A stretch of DNA of 64,000 nucleotides, taken from the NCBI GenBank assembly GCA_002794775.1, contig NBAY01000022.1, positions 372,001 to 436,000 of the forward strand, written 5' to 3'. The position numbers were made by a program, and so were the translations under genes. This stretch comes from Porodaedalea pini. Taxonomy: Eukaryota > Basidiomycota > Agaricomycetes > Hymenochaetales > Hymenochaetaceae. Numbering within the stretch: the first letter of the stretch is position 1; each line of letters opens with the position of its first letter. Shown here in pieces: positions 22,291-33,960 of this stretch. The notes under the pieces were generated by a model. It was not told the DNA's origin and searched no databases. It saw nothing but the letters and a program-made list of their open reading frames with translations.

Positions 22291-22874
22291 GCAGCAGGCC
22301 GAGATACTCTGAGAATTCCAGATGATGTGGGTATAGATATAGAGCTGCAAATGATGAGTTGTCGGCACGCCACACTCACAACCTTCATCGACGTTACTGT
22401 ACATGTGTGTCTTGCCAGTGGTAAGAAAAAAGGCGCAGTGACTATAAATTATATATAGCCATATGATCGCCGGCGCTTATAAAACACATTATGTAAGTAA
22501 ATCGATATACTTATTATTATTTAGAGCACGAGAACAAACATGAAAGGACAAGGACAACGGACAACAAGACGTAGCGTACGGACAAAGTAGCAAATAACAT
22601 GTGCGATGTATGGCGTGCTGCGTAATTTACACTGTACAGAGACTTCTGAGAACGTGCGCTTAGAGAAACAGAGATGCAGGTATCCTGGACGAGTAGGCAA
22701 GAAGGAAGAGAAAGGAAGCAGAAAGGAACAAACAAAAAAAAAGGTAATATACAAGAAAAAATTGAGATGATATTCGAGTGGAATGAGGGATGAGGGATGA
22801 GGGATGAGAGAGTTTGTGATGAGGATTTAGGTTTCCGTGTCGTTCTCCGAAGCGAAATCATGTCCATGCGTGTC
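22291..22874. other. Intergenic stretch, 3' side of the disordered-protein gene
   Basis: Probably the 3' untranslated region of the minus-strand gene. It contains a small tandem of GAGGGAT/GAGGGATGAG near 22785-22808. The frame at 22517-22930 is not supported by family likeness. Confidence 0.5.
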
Positions 22875-25742
22875 CTAACTGTTACCCACCAAAACATATT
22901 TGACAAACTGTTACATAGAAAAAAATTCATTCAACAAACGACACTCAAATGTAAGCACAAAATACATACCGAATCATATCCCTTCTCGGGCGCCCTACCC
23001 GCGCTCTGCGGGACCGACTCCGGCAGCTCCGGGTATGCGTCCGGCGGGTCCGCGACAATGCGCCCATAGTGGTCCTGGAACGCCGCGTCCGGGTAGTCCG
23101 CGAGGTCGCGCGGGTAGTTGCGGCCCGGCGGGCAGTATACGACGTGCCCCGACGCCGTCAGGTGGTCGCCCCGCCTGTTCCAGAAACCCGCACGGACGTG
23201 GCGTGCGCTGCCCCTGCTGCTGCTGCTGCACCGGAGGCGGAGGAGTAGCCGCCACTGCCACCGGCGCGCGAGCTGCTGCGCCGTCGTCCGTCGTGCGTCG
23301 GTGCTTGCGCGGACGGCTGCACTGCGGTATGGGCGTGGCTATGGTTATGACTATGACTGGGACCGTGAGCACTGCTACGGGAGCGCGAGTGCGCACGAGA
23401 GGGCGTAAGCGCCTGATTGGGCGCGGCGTAATATGCGCTCGAGGAGCTCTGGCCAGGTGGCAACGGGGATGGTGAACGGGACGCATGCGGGGAGCGCTTC
23501 TTCGGCTTCGGTTCCGCAACAGCGTAGCCGCCGTACTGTTGCGACTGCTGCGAATATGCCTGCGGCTGCGGCTGCGCATACGGCTGCGTCGACGCCGCGC
23601 GGTGCGACGGCGGAGACGGCGACGCGCTGTTCCCGCGGTACAGGTAAGCCAGCCTTGCCGGCGTCTGGAATCCCGGCGCAGGATCCACCATCGCTGCAGC
23701 CGCCGCAGACGATGGCTGAGGCGCATACGGCGACCGTGGGATGTCCGCACGATGCGCGTACTCCTGGCGCGTCGGCGTGATAGGCGGCGTGCCGTACCCA
23801 TACATTCCCGCCGCTGCCGACGCCGACGATTGTCCAGTCGTTAGGTGCCCATTCGGCGACTTTGTCCGCTCCCGTTCACGCTCGGCGTGCACCTGTTCAT
23901 ACGAAGGCCGCGCAGACGGAGTGCGGCTCGACTGGCGCAAGCTGCGGGGCGAGGGCAAATGTGCCTGCGCCTGCGTCGCTGTCGCAGTCCCCATACCCGC
24001 ACCAGCACTGTCATCGACGCGAAGCGTGTCGCTCCGCTCGAGCAGGCGGCGCGCCTGCGCTGGGTGCGGCGTCCGAATCTGTCTTTGCTCCCTGTCTCGC
24101 AAACTCCGACGTCTTTCGAGCGGCCTGTCGAACTCGTCGGCACTCGCACTCGAGCTGCTCGACGACTCTGATGAGGACAAGTCGTCTGGCGGTGGCCGCT
24201 CCCGTTCTTGGTACGGACTTTGACGCTGGCGTTGGCGCCGTTGTTGGGATTGCTGTTGGGATTGCTGCTGGGATTGATAATACCGACGCATGTCCTCCGG
24301 CTCCTCCGTGATCCCGGATATCCCAAACCCTGCAAAGCTTGCATTCTGGTTCTGGCTTGTTGCCATACCCATGGCTGGCGGGCCATGCATCGGATCAGGC
24401 ACAGATGCGTGTCTTTGAGCCTCGTCTCGTTCTTGCCCTCGCTCGCGCACGAAATGCGCCGCAGACTCCGGGCGGACGCCATACTCCTGCTGCTCGCCGT
24501 AGTCGTCCGCAGGCGCAGAGCGATGGGACTGTGATCGTGACTTTGCACTCGCTTTCCCCTTTGCCTCACGGTCCCGATCACGCTCAGACGACCCAGCACG
24601 TCGCGCGCCATCAATCCACGCACGCACGCGGTCCATGCTACTGCGTTCTTTCTTCTGTTCTTTCGTTGCTTCTTTCGCCTTCTCCTTCGCAGGCCGCGCA
24701 GCTGTCGGGAAGATATACTCCTCTCCGTCCTCTCCCCCCTCTTCGTCCTCTTCCCCCTCCTCTTCATCGTCATCGTCGTCGTCGTCGTCGTCCGCAGGAT
24801 ACCGATAATCATACCGTTCGCTCATTCTTCTCGGGATTGGTTGCGCCGTCCGTGCCATCCCCATCGCAAGTGCGTCCGCAGGGAGCGTCCTCGCGCGCTG
24901 CATCCCCTGAGCTTGCGCATGCCCCGGGCCCGGCGTCACCGCACTCGCATGCCGGCGATGTGCAGCCCCAGGGAGCGTCTGTGCGCGGCTCGCCGTCGCC
25001 GTCATCTGCGCGGCCGAGGCCGAGGCGGAAGAGTAGCGATCAGCGGATTCGACAGGTACGCTCGTCCGCCCGCCGTATGCGCGGGACGGTGGGCGATGAT
25101 GCATCGCAGCATGGCTGCCGCTGCTGTTGGATGTCTGGCCCGGCACCTGCGCCTCTGGATACGCAGTATACTGTGCACCACCCGCAGCATCTCGTTCGCG
25201 GTGCCGAGGCCGGGCGGGGCTCGGTGCGCGCGTGTTCGGGTGCGATTTGGACGGGGCGAGCGTCGCTTTCGTGCTCGATTTCGGCGGGTACGAGTTTCGC
25301 TGGGTGACGTCCGACGCGCGCGAATACGAGGACGACGAGGGCACGCGGGACGTGCCGGCATTCGCACTAATACTCTCCTTTATTCCCGACTCAGCTCTAC
25401 ATTTCGTGAATTTTAAAAGAAGAAAAAAAAGGAAATTCATGAATAAGTCTTTATTCACACCACACGATATATAGACACCACGTCCACGCACCGAATATGC
25501 ATATTCTCGAGACCAAGCGGGTTCTCCTGCAGCTCCGTCGCCCAATAATCGTTCTTCGGCGGCTGCTCCTGCGGCCGTGCCTGTGCCTGTGCGTACGGGG
25601 CATACGCATGCCCATGCCCAGGTGGAACAGCATACGGCCATGCCCGCGCACCCCCAGCTTGCCCGCCATAAGCATAGTCGGCCACATGCACGTGCGGCGG
25701 GGGCATAGGCGCGGGCTGCCAGCTGGACTGTGGGTAGGACAT
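22875..25742 (-). CDS. Large disordered Ser/Ala/Arg-rich protein with conserved-looking ends
   Basis: The ATG at 25742 starts a short first exon (MSYPQSSWQPAPMPPP; NDYWATELQENPLGLENMHI) that ends at a GTGCGT donor near 25493. After a GT-AG intron, a frame of about 750 codons runs to 23158. It is low in complexity: polyAsp/Glu near 24700-24800, polyGln near 24250, RERER and SSSS stretches. In another frame the DNA from about 23180 to 22970 codes WNRRGDHLTASGHVVYCPPG, then PRDLADYPDAAFQDHYG, followed by a good intron (GTATGT to AACAG) and a last exon 22907-22875 (FVKYVLVGNS). This ordered C-terminus is probably the real one, reached by an intron I could not place. The family is not recognised; the exon join near 23.2 kb is open. 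Confidence 0.7.
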
Positions 25743-26655
25743 AGTTATATTATAGTCGATTGTCCGTCAAGGTGAAAGAGAGGTAAGAGAGGGAGGTGGA
25801 AGAGAAAGAGGCTTGGGGGGCGGCTTTTCCGCTAATCTTGGCTTTGGGTATCGGCGAGTTGGAGCGGTATTGGTGTGGAGTGAGGTGTTTATGATGTCTC
25901 CTTTGCTATGCTGAGGGCCGCCGAGATCGTGGAACGTGGGCCGTCGCCAGAAGGCGTACAATGAGAATTAATCGCGGGCGATGAGCATATGCACACGGCC
26001 AAATGAGAGCGGTCCAGAGTCCCAAGACGTCTCGATGTCTCGAGCAACTGTACCGAGTACCAGTGCGCGATCCGAATTCGTTTCTCCGAAGAGTCCGCAC
26101 CGCACTCAGCGCTTTTTAATGCAAGTCCAAGCGTCAAGATGTACTGTAGATCGCACAAACGACGAGACCGCGCCCGTTTCAATGATGTCGCCTTTGACTC
26201 TTGAGGCGATTTACTATTCCCGTCGTCGCCGGCGACGTTCCCCAGAGTTCAAACGCAGTTATTGAGCTATGCCAAAGCCGCCGTGCAGTGCGCAGGCAGA
26301 AGACGACCGATTGGTTCCCGTTCTCTTTCTGTGTCTGTTCGCCGGGTCTCGCCCAAACGCCGTGCCGTGTATAGCGTAGCGCCGAAGTACTGCTAGCAGA
26401 GCGTGTTAGAGCAAGTATATGCAGTTCAGCGACTGCGTCGACAGCGTCGAATTGATCGTGTCTGTGACACACTGGGCGCAGGAAAGACCGTGACGCTATT
26501 TGGAGTAAATACAAACCCCATAACTCTCTTTTTGGTATTCAAACCGTCACATAAACGCTGACGTCATAGACCATAAAAGGGTTTCAAAGTTCAATCTGGG
26601 CGGTTACAAGAGAAATACACTAGTACTAGCACTTCATCTTCTAACTTCTCTTACT
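25743..26655. other. Intergenic stretch, promoter side of the disordered-protein gene
   Basis: About 0.9 kb between the ATG at 25742 and the stop of the alcohol dehydrogenase. It contains a purine-rich run (25790-25830) close to the ATG. No gene seen. Confidence 0.5.
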
Positions 26656-28029
26656 CTAGGCGATGTCCTGCTTCAGCACGTACCGGTAGCGCACATCATT
26701 CTTGTTCAGGCCCTCCACTGCCTTCTTCACGTCCTTCATTGGGAGCTCCTGGATCCACGGCTTGATCCCCTCTCTATCCGCGAGCGAAAGCATCGCGAGC
26801 GCCTCTTTCTTCGACCCAATGTGCGATCCGCCGAAGAAGCACCCGTTGCTTGCGAACGTCGCTACGGATGTTTCTGGGAGTGGATTGTCTGGCAGGCCGA
26901 CGCTGATAAACTTACCATGCATATCCAGCATCCTAGCAATACAACAAATTTACTCAGTAAAACCCGAACCTTATACTCAATATAGAGAGAGAGGCACGTA
27001 CGAAAGATATTCAGCGAGCGGATACTTCTTCGCCGCGTCGCGCGTCGAGATGATGAGGTCAAGCCCCATCTTGCACTGCTCCTGGAATCCCTCCTTGTCC
27101 GTGAAAAACACATGATCCGCGCCCATCTTCCTTATCTCCTCTTCTTTGTCGTGCTGGTGCGTGAACGCGTACACCTCCGCGCCCAGTGCCTTCGCGAACA
27201 TCACGGCATAGTGTCCCAGTCCGCCAATGCCGACGATACCGACGCGCTTCCCCGGACCTGCACCGTTGCGCACGAGCGGCGAGAACACTGTCAGACCGCC
27301 GCAGAGCATCGAACACGCCTCGGCGTTGCTCACGCCCGGAGGCAGCGGGAAGACGAACTGCTCATGCGCGATGATCCCGTTGGAGTACCCGCCCTGCGTG
27401 CGCACGCCATCCGGGTGCTTCGAATTCTGTTCCTTACTTTTAAAATAAGAATACGACCGAGGACGGACGACTCACGTATGTGTCGACCTGCTCCGGACAG
27501 TACTGTTCGTTATCGCTCGTACAATATTTGCACTGGTAGCACGACGCGACCTGTGCGCCAACGCCCACGCGGTCGCCGACCTTGATCCCCTTCACCGTCG
27601 ACCCGACGCGCACCGCTTTTCCTGCGATCTCATGTCTGTTCATTGCGTGCTCGCGTCAATCATGCATTTTTCTTCTGAGGCATGCTACGTACCCGGCGAT
27701 GAGGGGCGTCTCAACTTCGCCCCAACCGCCCGTGAGTGTGTGCACGTCAGAGCCGCACACTCTATTCGATAATCACCGTGTCAGTCCTCGCGTCAGATTC
27801 GACTAAAGACGCCAGAAAAAAAAAAACATACCCGCAGTGCGTGATTGCGACCTCGACGTCCGTCTCCTCCCACTTCTTCGAGGGAAAGTCCACAACGCTA
27901 AAGTCGCTCCACTTCTTTCCGTCTATCGAACAGCGCGACGAAGCACGTCAGTCGCGTCTCTTATAAGTTGAAATTAGAATTGAATGCACCGGTAACGGCG
28001 TAGCCCTTGAACGTTTTCTGTTCGGACAT
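26656..28029 (-). CDS. Zinc-dependent alcohol dehydrogenase, cinnamyl-alcohol-dehydrogenase type
   Basis: Six exons, 28029-27990, 27922-27832, 27761-27693, 27635-27476, 27426-27002 and 26932-26656, give 353 residues; all phases fit. Catalytic zinc ligands are in CGVCGSDVHTL and GHEIAGKAVRVG. The structural zinc cluster is CYQCKYCTSDNEQYC. The cofactor fold carries GIGGLGHYAVMFAKALGAEV. This arrangement and length match the NADP-dependent ADH6/ADH7 and CAD branch of the medium-chain family, which reduces aliphatic and aromatic (lignin-type) aldehydes. In a wood- or litter-decaying fungus this would suit aldehyde detoxification; the exact substrate cannot be told from sequence. No signal peptide, so cytosolic. 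Acceptor of exon 5 is taken as GAACAG before NSKHPDG, as the family requires. Confidence 0.95.
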
Positions 28030-29528
28030 CTTCGAGTTTGCCGTAGTATCTACTGAATCTAGATGGTATGAGTTCAGAACAAGAGACAATGTTCCTCAGC
28101 TCCTCTGCCTTTATACCTCTGCCACCCGCACGCCCGCTCCGTCATCGCGGGAGCGGGATCGAGAGTCTCTTCGATTGTGAGAAACGGGATGAGCACACGG
28201 ATGACGTGCGCCTCAGGCTGCTTATAGGTCCGCATCGGGAGTTCACTTGCCTGATGTGACGGAACCTAAACCCGAAAACGATTTATTTGGATCGGCTTTT
28301 GTGGGTCCGTCTGGGTTCGAAAAGGCAATCCTCACGAATTTCGACTATTAACACTAGTACTAGGTGACTCGTCACTCGCTTGAAAGAAATACTGCGCAGA
28401 TGCCGCAGTATTTACGGTTCAAGAGCTAAAACAAGTTTTCAAGGTTTGAGAGACAAGACCGGGTCTTTTTTTTTTTGGCGCCATTAATATTAATATGGCT
28501 GCTTTCGTTGGCCTCCTCCCCTTCGTTTGCTGGATCTGCCCATGGTGTACTTGTTTCATGCCTTTCTTCCTACCGTCGAAATCCTCCTCGACCGCAGTCT
28601 TACTTGCCTCCGAAGTGTCTTTCCCGCTACCGCTCCTCGCTCTTATAACTTCGGTCAACACCTTCAGTACGCCTTCCTTCTCCCGTTCCCCTTTCCCTTC
28701 AGTCTCGTGGTATCCCGCCTCAGCGTCGCAGTGAAGAATACTCCTTACCGCCTTAGTCCTCCCCCTTATCTCCCTGGAATGCGGTTGAGTGTGGACGGGG
28801 TGATATATATAGATATATGCAAACTGCTATTCAAGTCGATTATCCCTAGTATCCTCAGGTTGTTTGCAAGCCAACCCTCATTCACGAATTTACAGACGGA
28901 CGAGTCGCTTTGATATCGAAGTACTTTGGACTGTAAATTTAAAACACACGTGCACAGCTCTCGTGCATCCTACTGTCAACACAAAACGCAATTGGCGAGT
29001 AATCAAACATGTTTGCACTTCACTCCGGTAGCTTGGTGTAGTTCTTCAATCATGTATGTACATATCCTCCGGATTCATTACATTTACACATGTGTACGGG
29101 GACAATTACGTATGAAAAGTATATGTACAGGCAAGATTGTAATATATGCAGCGTGGAGGGTATGCTCACTATGGAGGCCGGAGGTGTGCGACAGTAAGCA
29201 GCGGGTTGGCGACATTAGTGGTCAGGGTCCCGGCCGACAATGCGAAACATGGGATACGGATCACGAAATGAGGGACGATGGGTCTTTAATCGTAAACAGC
29301 GTATAAATGGGGAGCAAAGTGGGGACGATGCTCGATATCATTAGCCACAAGAAGCGGATTATGTATAGTGAGGATCAAGAAGGGAAAGAGAGCATCATCG
29401 CGGCAGACAGACTTTGGATTGGAATGGAATATGCGCGAAGGAAGGGCACTCAGTGTTCATTATTGACCAGCAGAGAAACGAAAGTGAAGGAGAGTAGATT
29501 AGAACGAGGGGTCAAAGAACTCAGAGAT
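28030..29528. other. Intergenic stretch, possible gene remnant at 28419-28740
   Basis: A minus-strand frame of about 110 codons across 28740-28419 reads as a basic charged protein (KDTSEASKTAVEEDFDGRKK) without a recognisable start or family. It may be an exon remnant or chance. A TATATATAGATATAT run lies at 28801-28816. The rest shows nothing I can support. Confidence 0.4.
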
Positions 29529-31133
29529 TTACCAGTTCCACTCATCGCTATCTGCGTCAGAGCCCTTCGCGCTGCCGCCAGCCATTTTACTGACGGTCCC
29601 CGTCTTGGCCGTGACAATCGGGACGGTAAGGACAGGTGCGAGTTTCGGGCGTTCTGGCGAGAGCGCGGCCATACCCGCCCACTGCACGTCTGACCCGTCT
29701 CCGAGCACGTCATCATCGTCGAGCAGCGACGACGACGCCGGTGGCGTGAGGTCGATCACGGGAGAGGAACGCGTTGGGGACGCGAGGGCTGCGAATAGCG
29801 AGTTGGACGCGTCTGAAAGCAGCGTTGACGCACGTTTATGCATTGGTTGCGTGCCCGTGCCAGAGTCAGAGTCAGATTTGGAATCGGTTCTGACCTGATC
29901 AAGAGTGTGCAGCTGCGCGAGCCGCTTCCCAACACTATCGACCCACGACACGAGCGGTGCGACGCTCACGCCAGGAATGGACGATGCAGGTGGGAAGGAG
30001 CCTGCCGCGGCGGTCATCCGCTTCTTGTGTTTCGGCTGCGTCTGAGTTGTGGAGTGTGAGCGTGAGAGCTTGGGTGCCGAGGGTTGACTGTGTGTGAAGG
30101 ACGCAGAGAGAGGTGTCTGGGGTGTGAGGATGGGAGGTGAAGGTGTTGACGGTGAAGATGGTTCATAAGGCTTTCTGCGCACCGCCGTCGAAAGTGAATG
30201 CCGCTTCGCGGGCGGGTCCGCAGAGTCCAGAGACGCCTTCTCCCGCTCCTCTGGCACATCATCCTCTGTTGTTCCTAGCGACGATATAGAAGACTGCGAG
30301 AGCCGCATCGAGGACGAGGTCAGCGTTGTCGATACCGAGGAATTCGACGCGTGGCCTGGATCTGTATCATTGCCCTGCGTGCCCAGATCACCAAGTTGCG
30401 CAAGGAGTCGACCAACGCCCTGAACGCCTTCTTTGAGGCCTATAAGCATGGTTCCCTGTGCTGAGGGGTCGGTGTCAAGCGAAGACATGGAGCCAGATGG
30501 TCCACCGCCGAACCCGCGGCTTATAATGCGCTCCCACTTGCGCTTGAGCGTAAGAAGCTCAGCTTCTTGCGTAGCCAGCTGAGAACGCAGCTCTAGGCAT
30601 TTGGACTCCTTCTGTGCGATGAACCGCAGTAGGTCGGCGTGTCTGCGATGCGCATGAATTTAGCGAATGTTGTATAAAAGCATTCGCGTGCGTACTACCA
30701 CTTACTTTTCTGCCAATGTCATCTGCGCAGGCTGTTCGTCGGCCAGACTCACGCTCCGCCTTTTCATCTTCTCTTCTGAGACTACGCCGTCGTCAGGGTT
30801 CTGATTCTGCAATGCCGAGAGCCTCCGTTCATTCACGGGTGAACGCACGTCCTTCGTGACACGCTCAAGATCTCGGTCCTGCGAGACATAGAAGATAGAT
30901 GACTGCCTGCGCGCATTCTTAGATTCATGCCCTGCACGTCTGATTGTGGTCGGAGAGGAGACTGAAGAGATTGGTGAGTCTTGAGCAGCGGTGCCAGCTA
31001 GCTCGTCGGGAAGTTCAACGCGTTTTGACGCGATGTCAGGACTGCCGAAGCTTGAAGACGACGGCGAAGAGAGCGAAGTGGGTGACTGCAGTAATGAAAG
31101 GCGTTTGAGAGACTTGCTCGACGTCGTGGACAT
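29529..31133 (-). CDS. DUF4048 domain protein, with one apparent frameshift
   Basis: Fungal protein of unknown role, mostly disordered and serine-rich, with a short helical core. Exon 1 is 31133-30706 (MSTTSSKSLKRLS). A GTAAGT-AG intron follows, and exon 2 starts at 30643. The core reads KHADLLRFIAQKESK and then LELRSQLATQEAELL, LKRKWERII, a coiled segment diagnostic of DUF4048. These two halves are in different frames: a run of four T at 30600-30603 (plus strand) would need to be three T for the frame to stay open into the 320-codon rest, which ends SDADSDEWNW. So there is either a base error in a homopolymer or a true recent lesion. The ATG at 30488 could serve as a downstream start. About 510 residues if the frame is joined. 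Confidence 0.8.
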
Positions 31134-31393
31134 TATTTCATGGACGTCGTTGTACAACTTAGAGGTTGAAAGTATTGTATGAAATCAAAGGTTCGGGGGA
31201 GTAAATTTCGCTTGATGGTCTGGAACTCAACTTGGCAACGAACTCACGGGCTGTCGGCGCCGTTGAGTACGTCGGCAAAAAATCACACATGGTAGAAAAA
31301 AAATAGTCTAGTTGTGCATTTGAGCTCCAATAAGTGCTATTATGAAGTCTACGCCAGGTTCAACCAAAGCACTCTATCCGAGTCATCCAAGCC

Positions 31394-31826
31394 TCAGTGA
31401 TGCGCCGCCTTCTTTTCCTCCTCTGCGATATATTTTTTGATGCTATCGAACCTAGTCAGTCGTCATCACAAGCTCTCGGAAAAGCAGGAGAGAAAGGAAC
31501 ATACAATTGCTCCTCTTCGCTGTCATACAGAACAGGTGTAGAGCGGTGGTCAGTCACGTCTCAGACTCACTACGGCGAGAAACGCACCTCGAGCTAGCTC
31601 CAAGAGGGACAGCCTCCTTCACCTTCTGTAAGGTCTCCTGCACATTTCCACCAGATGGGGCAGGCTGCTTCTTACTGCCGCTCATCGAGGCGTAGGCAAT
31701 TGCGGCCGTGCCAAGGATGGTGCCCAACGAGAGGTATTCAGTCTTAATTGCGCGCCCAAAGATTACACTGGTAAATCCGTCAGTTGATAATCATAAGCAA
31801 GACGTCGTAATAGCGCACTAGGACAT
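31394..31826 (-). CDS. ATP19: Mitochondrial ATP synthase subunit K
   Basis: Four exons, 31826-31819, 31767-31588, 31519-31505 and 31451-31394, code 86 residues, all in phase. The start MSYVIFGRAIKTEYLSLGT, one hydrophobic membrane segment (TILGTAAIAYAS), and the charged tail EEEQLFDSIKKYIAEEEKK are typical of the fungal Atp19 family, a small inner-membrane subunit at the dimer interface of the F1Fo ATP synthase. The first exon holds only eight coding bases and the third only fifteen, so ordinary gene finding could miss or truncate it. It shares a short upstream region with the divergent gene at 32020. Confidence 0.88.
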
Positions 31827-32019
31827 GGTGGTGGACGTCGGCAGGAGAGGCAAGCGTTCCAGTATGTCCAGCCTGAGTAACGTTGTTTTTTTGTATTCGT
31901 GAGAAAGTGACCAACTTGCCTGGTTTAATATTGATGCACTTCGAGTTACGACTCGCCCCCTACGACGAGCATGTTGTATTCCTTGATCATGACTGGCGCT
32001 GAAATGCTAAATTACCACA
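31827..32019. promoter_or_regulatory. Shared divergent promoter region
   Basis: 193 bases separate the ATG codons of ATP19 (minus) and the small gene at 32020 (plus). No TATA box is clear. Such short gaps between divergent genes usually hold both promoters. Confidence 0.5.
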
Positions 32020-32397
32020 ATGATTCGACCTTCTCAACGCCATTTTGACTTTTCTCACTGGCAGCCGGTAGCGACCGCGGGCACCTCAACGCTGCGTCAA
32101 GTTAGCTGTTGGACTTCTACAAACGAAAATTTACTGAGAGACCTTATGACGATCATGCTCATGTCTCATCTCTCCTATGGAAGCGTCTCAACGCACAGCT
32201 TTTGCAACACTCGATTGCCGTGCTTGGCCGCGAGTTTACTGAACTTCTCTCAGCAACATGTGCCTTCGGACCTATGCGCGGAGGCAGTGTTTGCTTCAAA
32301 GATTTTGAAGAAGGTATGGGATGCTACCTGGCCGCTTGCTCATGGTGTACTAACTTCTCATCCAACTTGCGCAGAGAGATCCGAGCGGGTGATGTAG
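32020..32397 (+). CDS. Small unrecognised three-exon protein
   Basis: Exons 32020-32067, 32106-32313 and 32375-32397 join in phase to a 92-residue protein (start MIRPSQRHFDFSHW, middle DFYKRKFTERPYDDHAHV, LLWKRLNAQLLQHSIAVLGR, end ERSERVM). The second intron has good signals (GTATGG to GCGCAG); the first is very short (38 bases). The product is basic and helical with an arginine- and histidine-rich start that could target mitochondria, which would fit its divergent partner ATP19. That is inference only; I do not recognise the family. Without the second intron the frame would run on to 32540 instead. Confidence 0.55.
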   Translation: MIRPSQRHFDFSHWQPVATAGTSTLRQVSCWTSTNENLLRDLMTIMLMSHLSYGSVSTHSFCNTRLPCLAASLLNFSQQHVPSDLCAEAVFASKILKKVWDATWPLAHGVLTSHPTCAERSERVM

Positions 32398-32678
32398 AAC
32401 TTGAAGCTATCTTAACACCATCTGTCAGTTTTTCGTGGATTTATTCGACAAATCGAATTCACGACGGCCCCGCTTCTGCATATCTTGGTCCAGCGGCTTC
32501 AGAAGGAGATGTTCATTTCGTGCAAAAATGGGGAATATGATCAATACATGACAATTTTTTCAAAACGATGCATAATTCAGAGTAATCTGTCCCGCGTCAT
32601 GACAATGATTCAAATCCTCCAGACCCGTCATAAATAAACACTCGGCTGGTCAAACAAGACCAGAAATTCCTGGCCACG

Positions 32679-33619
32679 ATGAACAAACAGTCCGTCCTTC
32701 TCATAGGTGCGACAGGGGGGACCGGTTCACACATCCTTAACGGGCTCCTTGAGAGCGGAAATTTCGTGAGTGCCACTCATCCTGCCTCTCATTTTTGTTT
32801 AATCGTAGCGCGGTGTACAGACCGTTATTGCACGTCTTCGCCCTTCATCAGCGTTGAACCCTGAGGTCAATACGCTCAAGTCCCGCGGCATCGAGATCCG
32901 TATCCTGGATCTCGAGAACTCGTCCGTCGATGAGCTTGCTGAATTGTTGAAGGGTATCGGCACTGTCGTATCGACCATTTTCCCGCTTCTGCTACACCTT
33001 CAGAAGCCCCTCGTGGATGCTTTTAAGAAGGCTGGCGTCAAGAGGCTCGTCCCCTGTGATTGGGGCGCCGCATGCATTCGCGGTGTCAGGAAGATGTTTG
33101 ATGATGTATGTGGTTCCGAATAATATTTCATATGGGGTTAGGTTTTGAGCCGAAAGGACTGCAATATCTTTTAGAAACTTGCCATTCAGGACTACATCAA
33201 AGAAGTTGTCGTTGGATATACGTTTATTGCCATTGGGTAGCGGTTAGTCTGCACATCCCAGCTTCTGTAATATGTATGTCGTCGACAACAGCAACTTTTC
33301 ATTGGAATCAGGATGCAGATAACCCTGCCTTACGCCGATCCCTCCAAAGCCTACCATCCAGCGGTTCGGAAAGTCTCAAATACCGCTACGGCACGGGTGA
33401 CATCAAGTGTGCCGTCGCCGACGTCCGCGACATTGGTAAATTCGTTGCGTGCATTGTCTCCGATGATTGCACGCTGAACCGTTCTGTCTTCTGTTGGACG
33501 CAGGAGGTGACGCAAAATGAGGCTCTTGCGCTCGCTGAGCGCGCTTCTGGGCGGGAGTTCGATATCGTACGTCTGAGCGCGGACGGGGTGACCAATATGG
33601 CGAAGCATGCGTGTTGGGT
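32679..33619 (+). pseudogene. NmrA-like reductase, copy 3, broken and truncated
   Basis: Same exon plan as the intact copies: 32679-32765, 32809-33105, 33175 onward. Three lesions: TAG at 33238-33240 replaces the tryptophan codon at the end of exon 3; a one-base shift near 33352-33362 after the segment SKAYHP; and loss of about 50 C-terminal residues, because at about 33610 the sequence passes into the unknown block also seen at 22290. It is the most diverged copy, but keeps the GATGGTGS loop and a clean GTATGT donor. Confidence 0.9.
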
Positions 33620-33960
33620 CTAGTGTTCAGAATGTTCGATCTCTGACGATGAAGTACTCGATCCCGCTCCAAGTCCGTACGCTACTTCACTCTCCAGACC
33701 CGAACCTCTCTCGAGATCAGTGCGGAAAATAGCTGTGAAGGGATTAATGCACGACATGTTTACTAGACGTGTGCGCCGCTTCAGGGGACGCTGAGTGGGC
33801 GACAAATGACTGGCAGGCACTTTCGAAGGCGTTTCTCTGCTTGCGCAACTCAGTGACCACAAGACGCGCTCCCGACTCGTTGCGAGAGTACACTCTCTAT
33901 TGTCTTCTCCTACTCGACTACCCTTCATCAGTTTGAGTGTCTTAAGCAAGCAAGCTCTGG
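33610..33960 (+). pseudogene. Unknown coding-like block, copy 2 (inverted relative to 21900-22290)
   Basis: On the plus strand, 33610-33770 matches the inverse of 22290-22140, and the frame CAASGDAEWATNDWQALSKA with FLCLRNSV follows at about 33775-33855. After that the two copies diverge and this one meets a stop. Its left edge is the point where NmrA copy 3 is cut off, so the junction marks one end of the duplicated segment. Confidence 0.6.

Noticed and set aside
22995..23801. 268-codon arginine-rich frame on the minus strand, and similar GC-rich frames around 23.1-25.4 kb on both strands
   Set aside because: They are shadows of the biased composition of the disordered-protein gene; only the short ordered C-terminal stretch in another frame looks real.
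24770..24800. GTC/CGT trinucleotide run as a structural repeat or array
   Set aside because: It codes the polyaspartate part of the disordered protein; no spaced repeats and no CRISPR-like pattern occur anywhere in the window.
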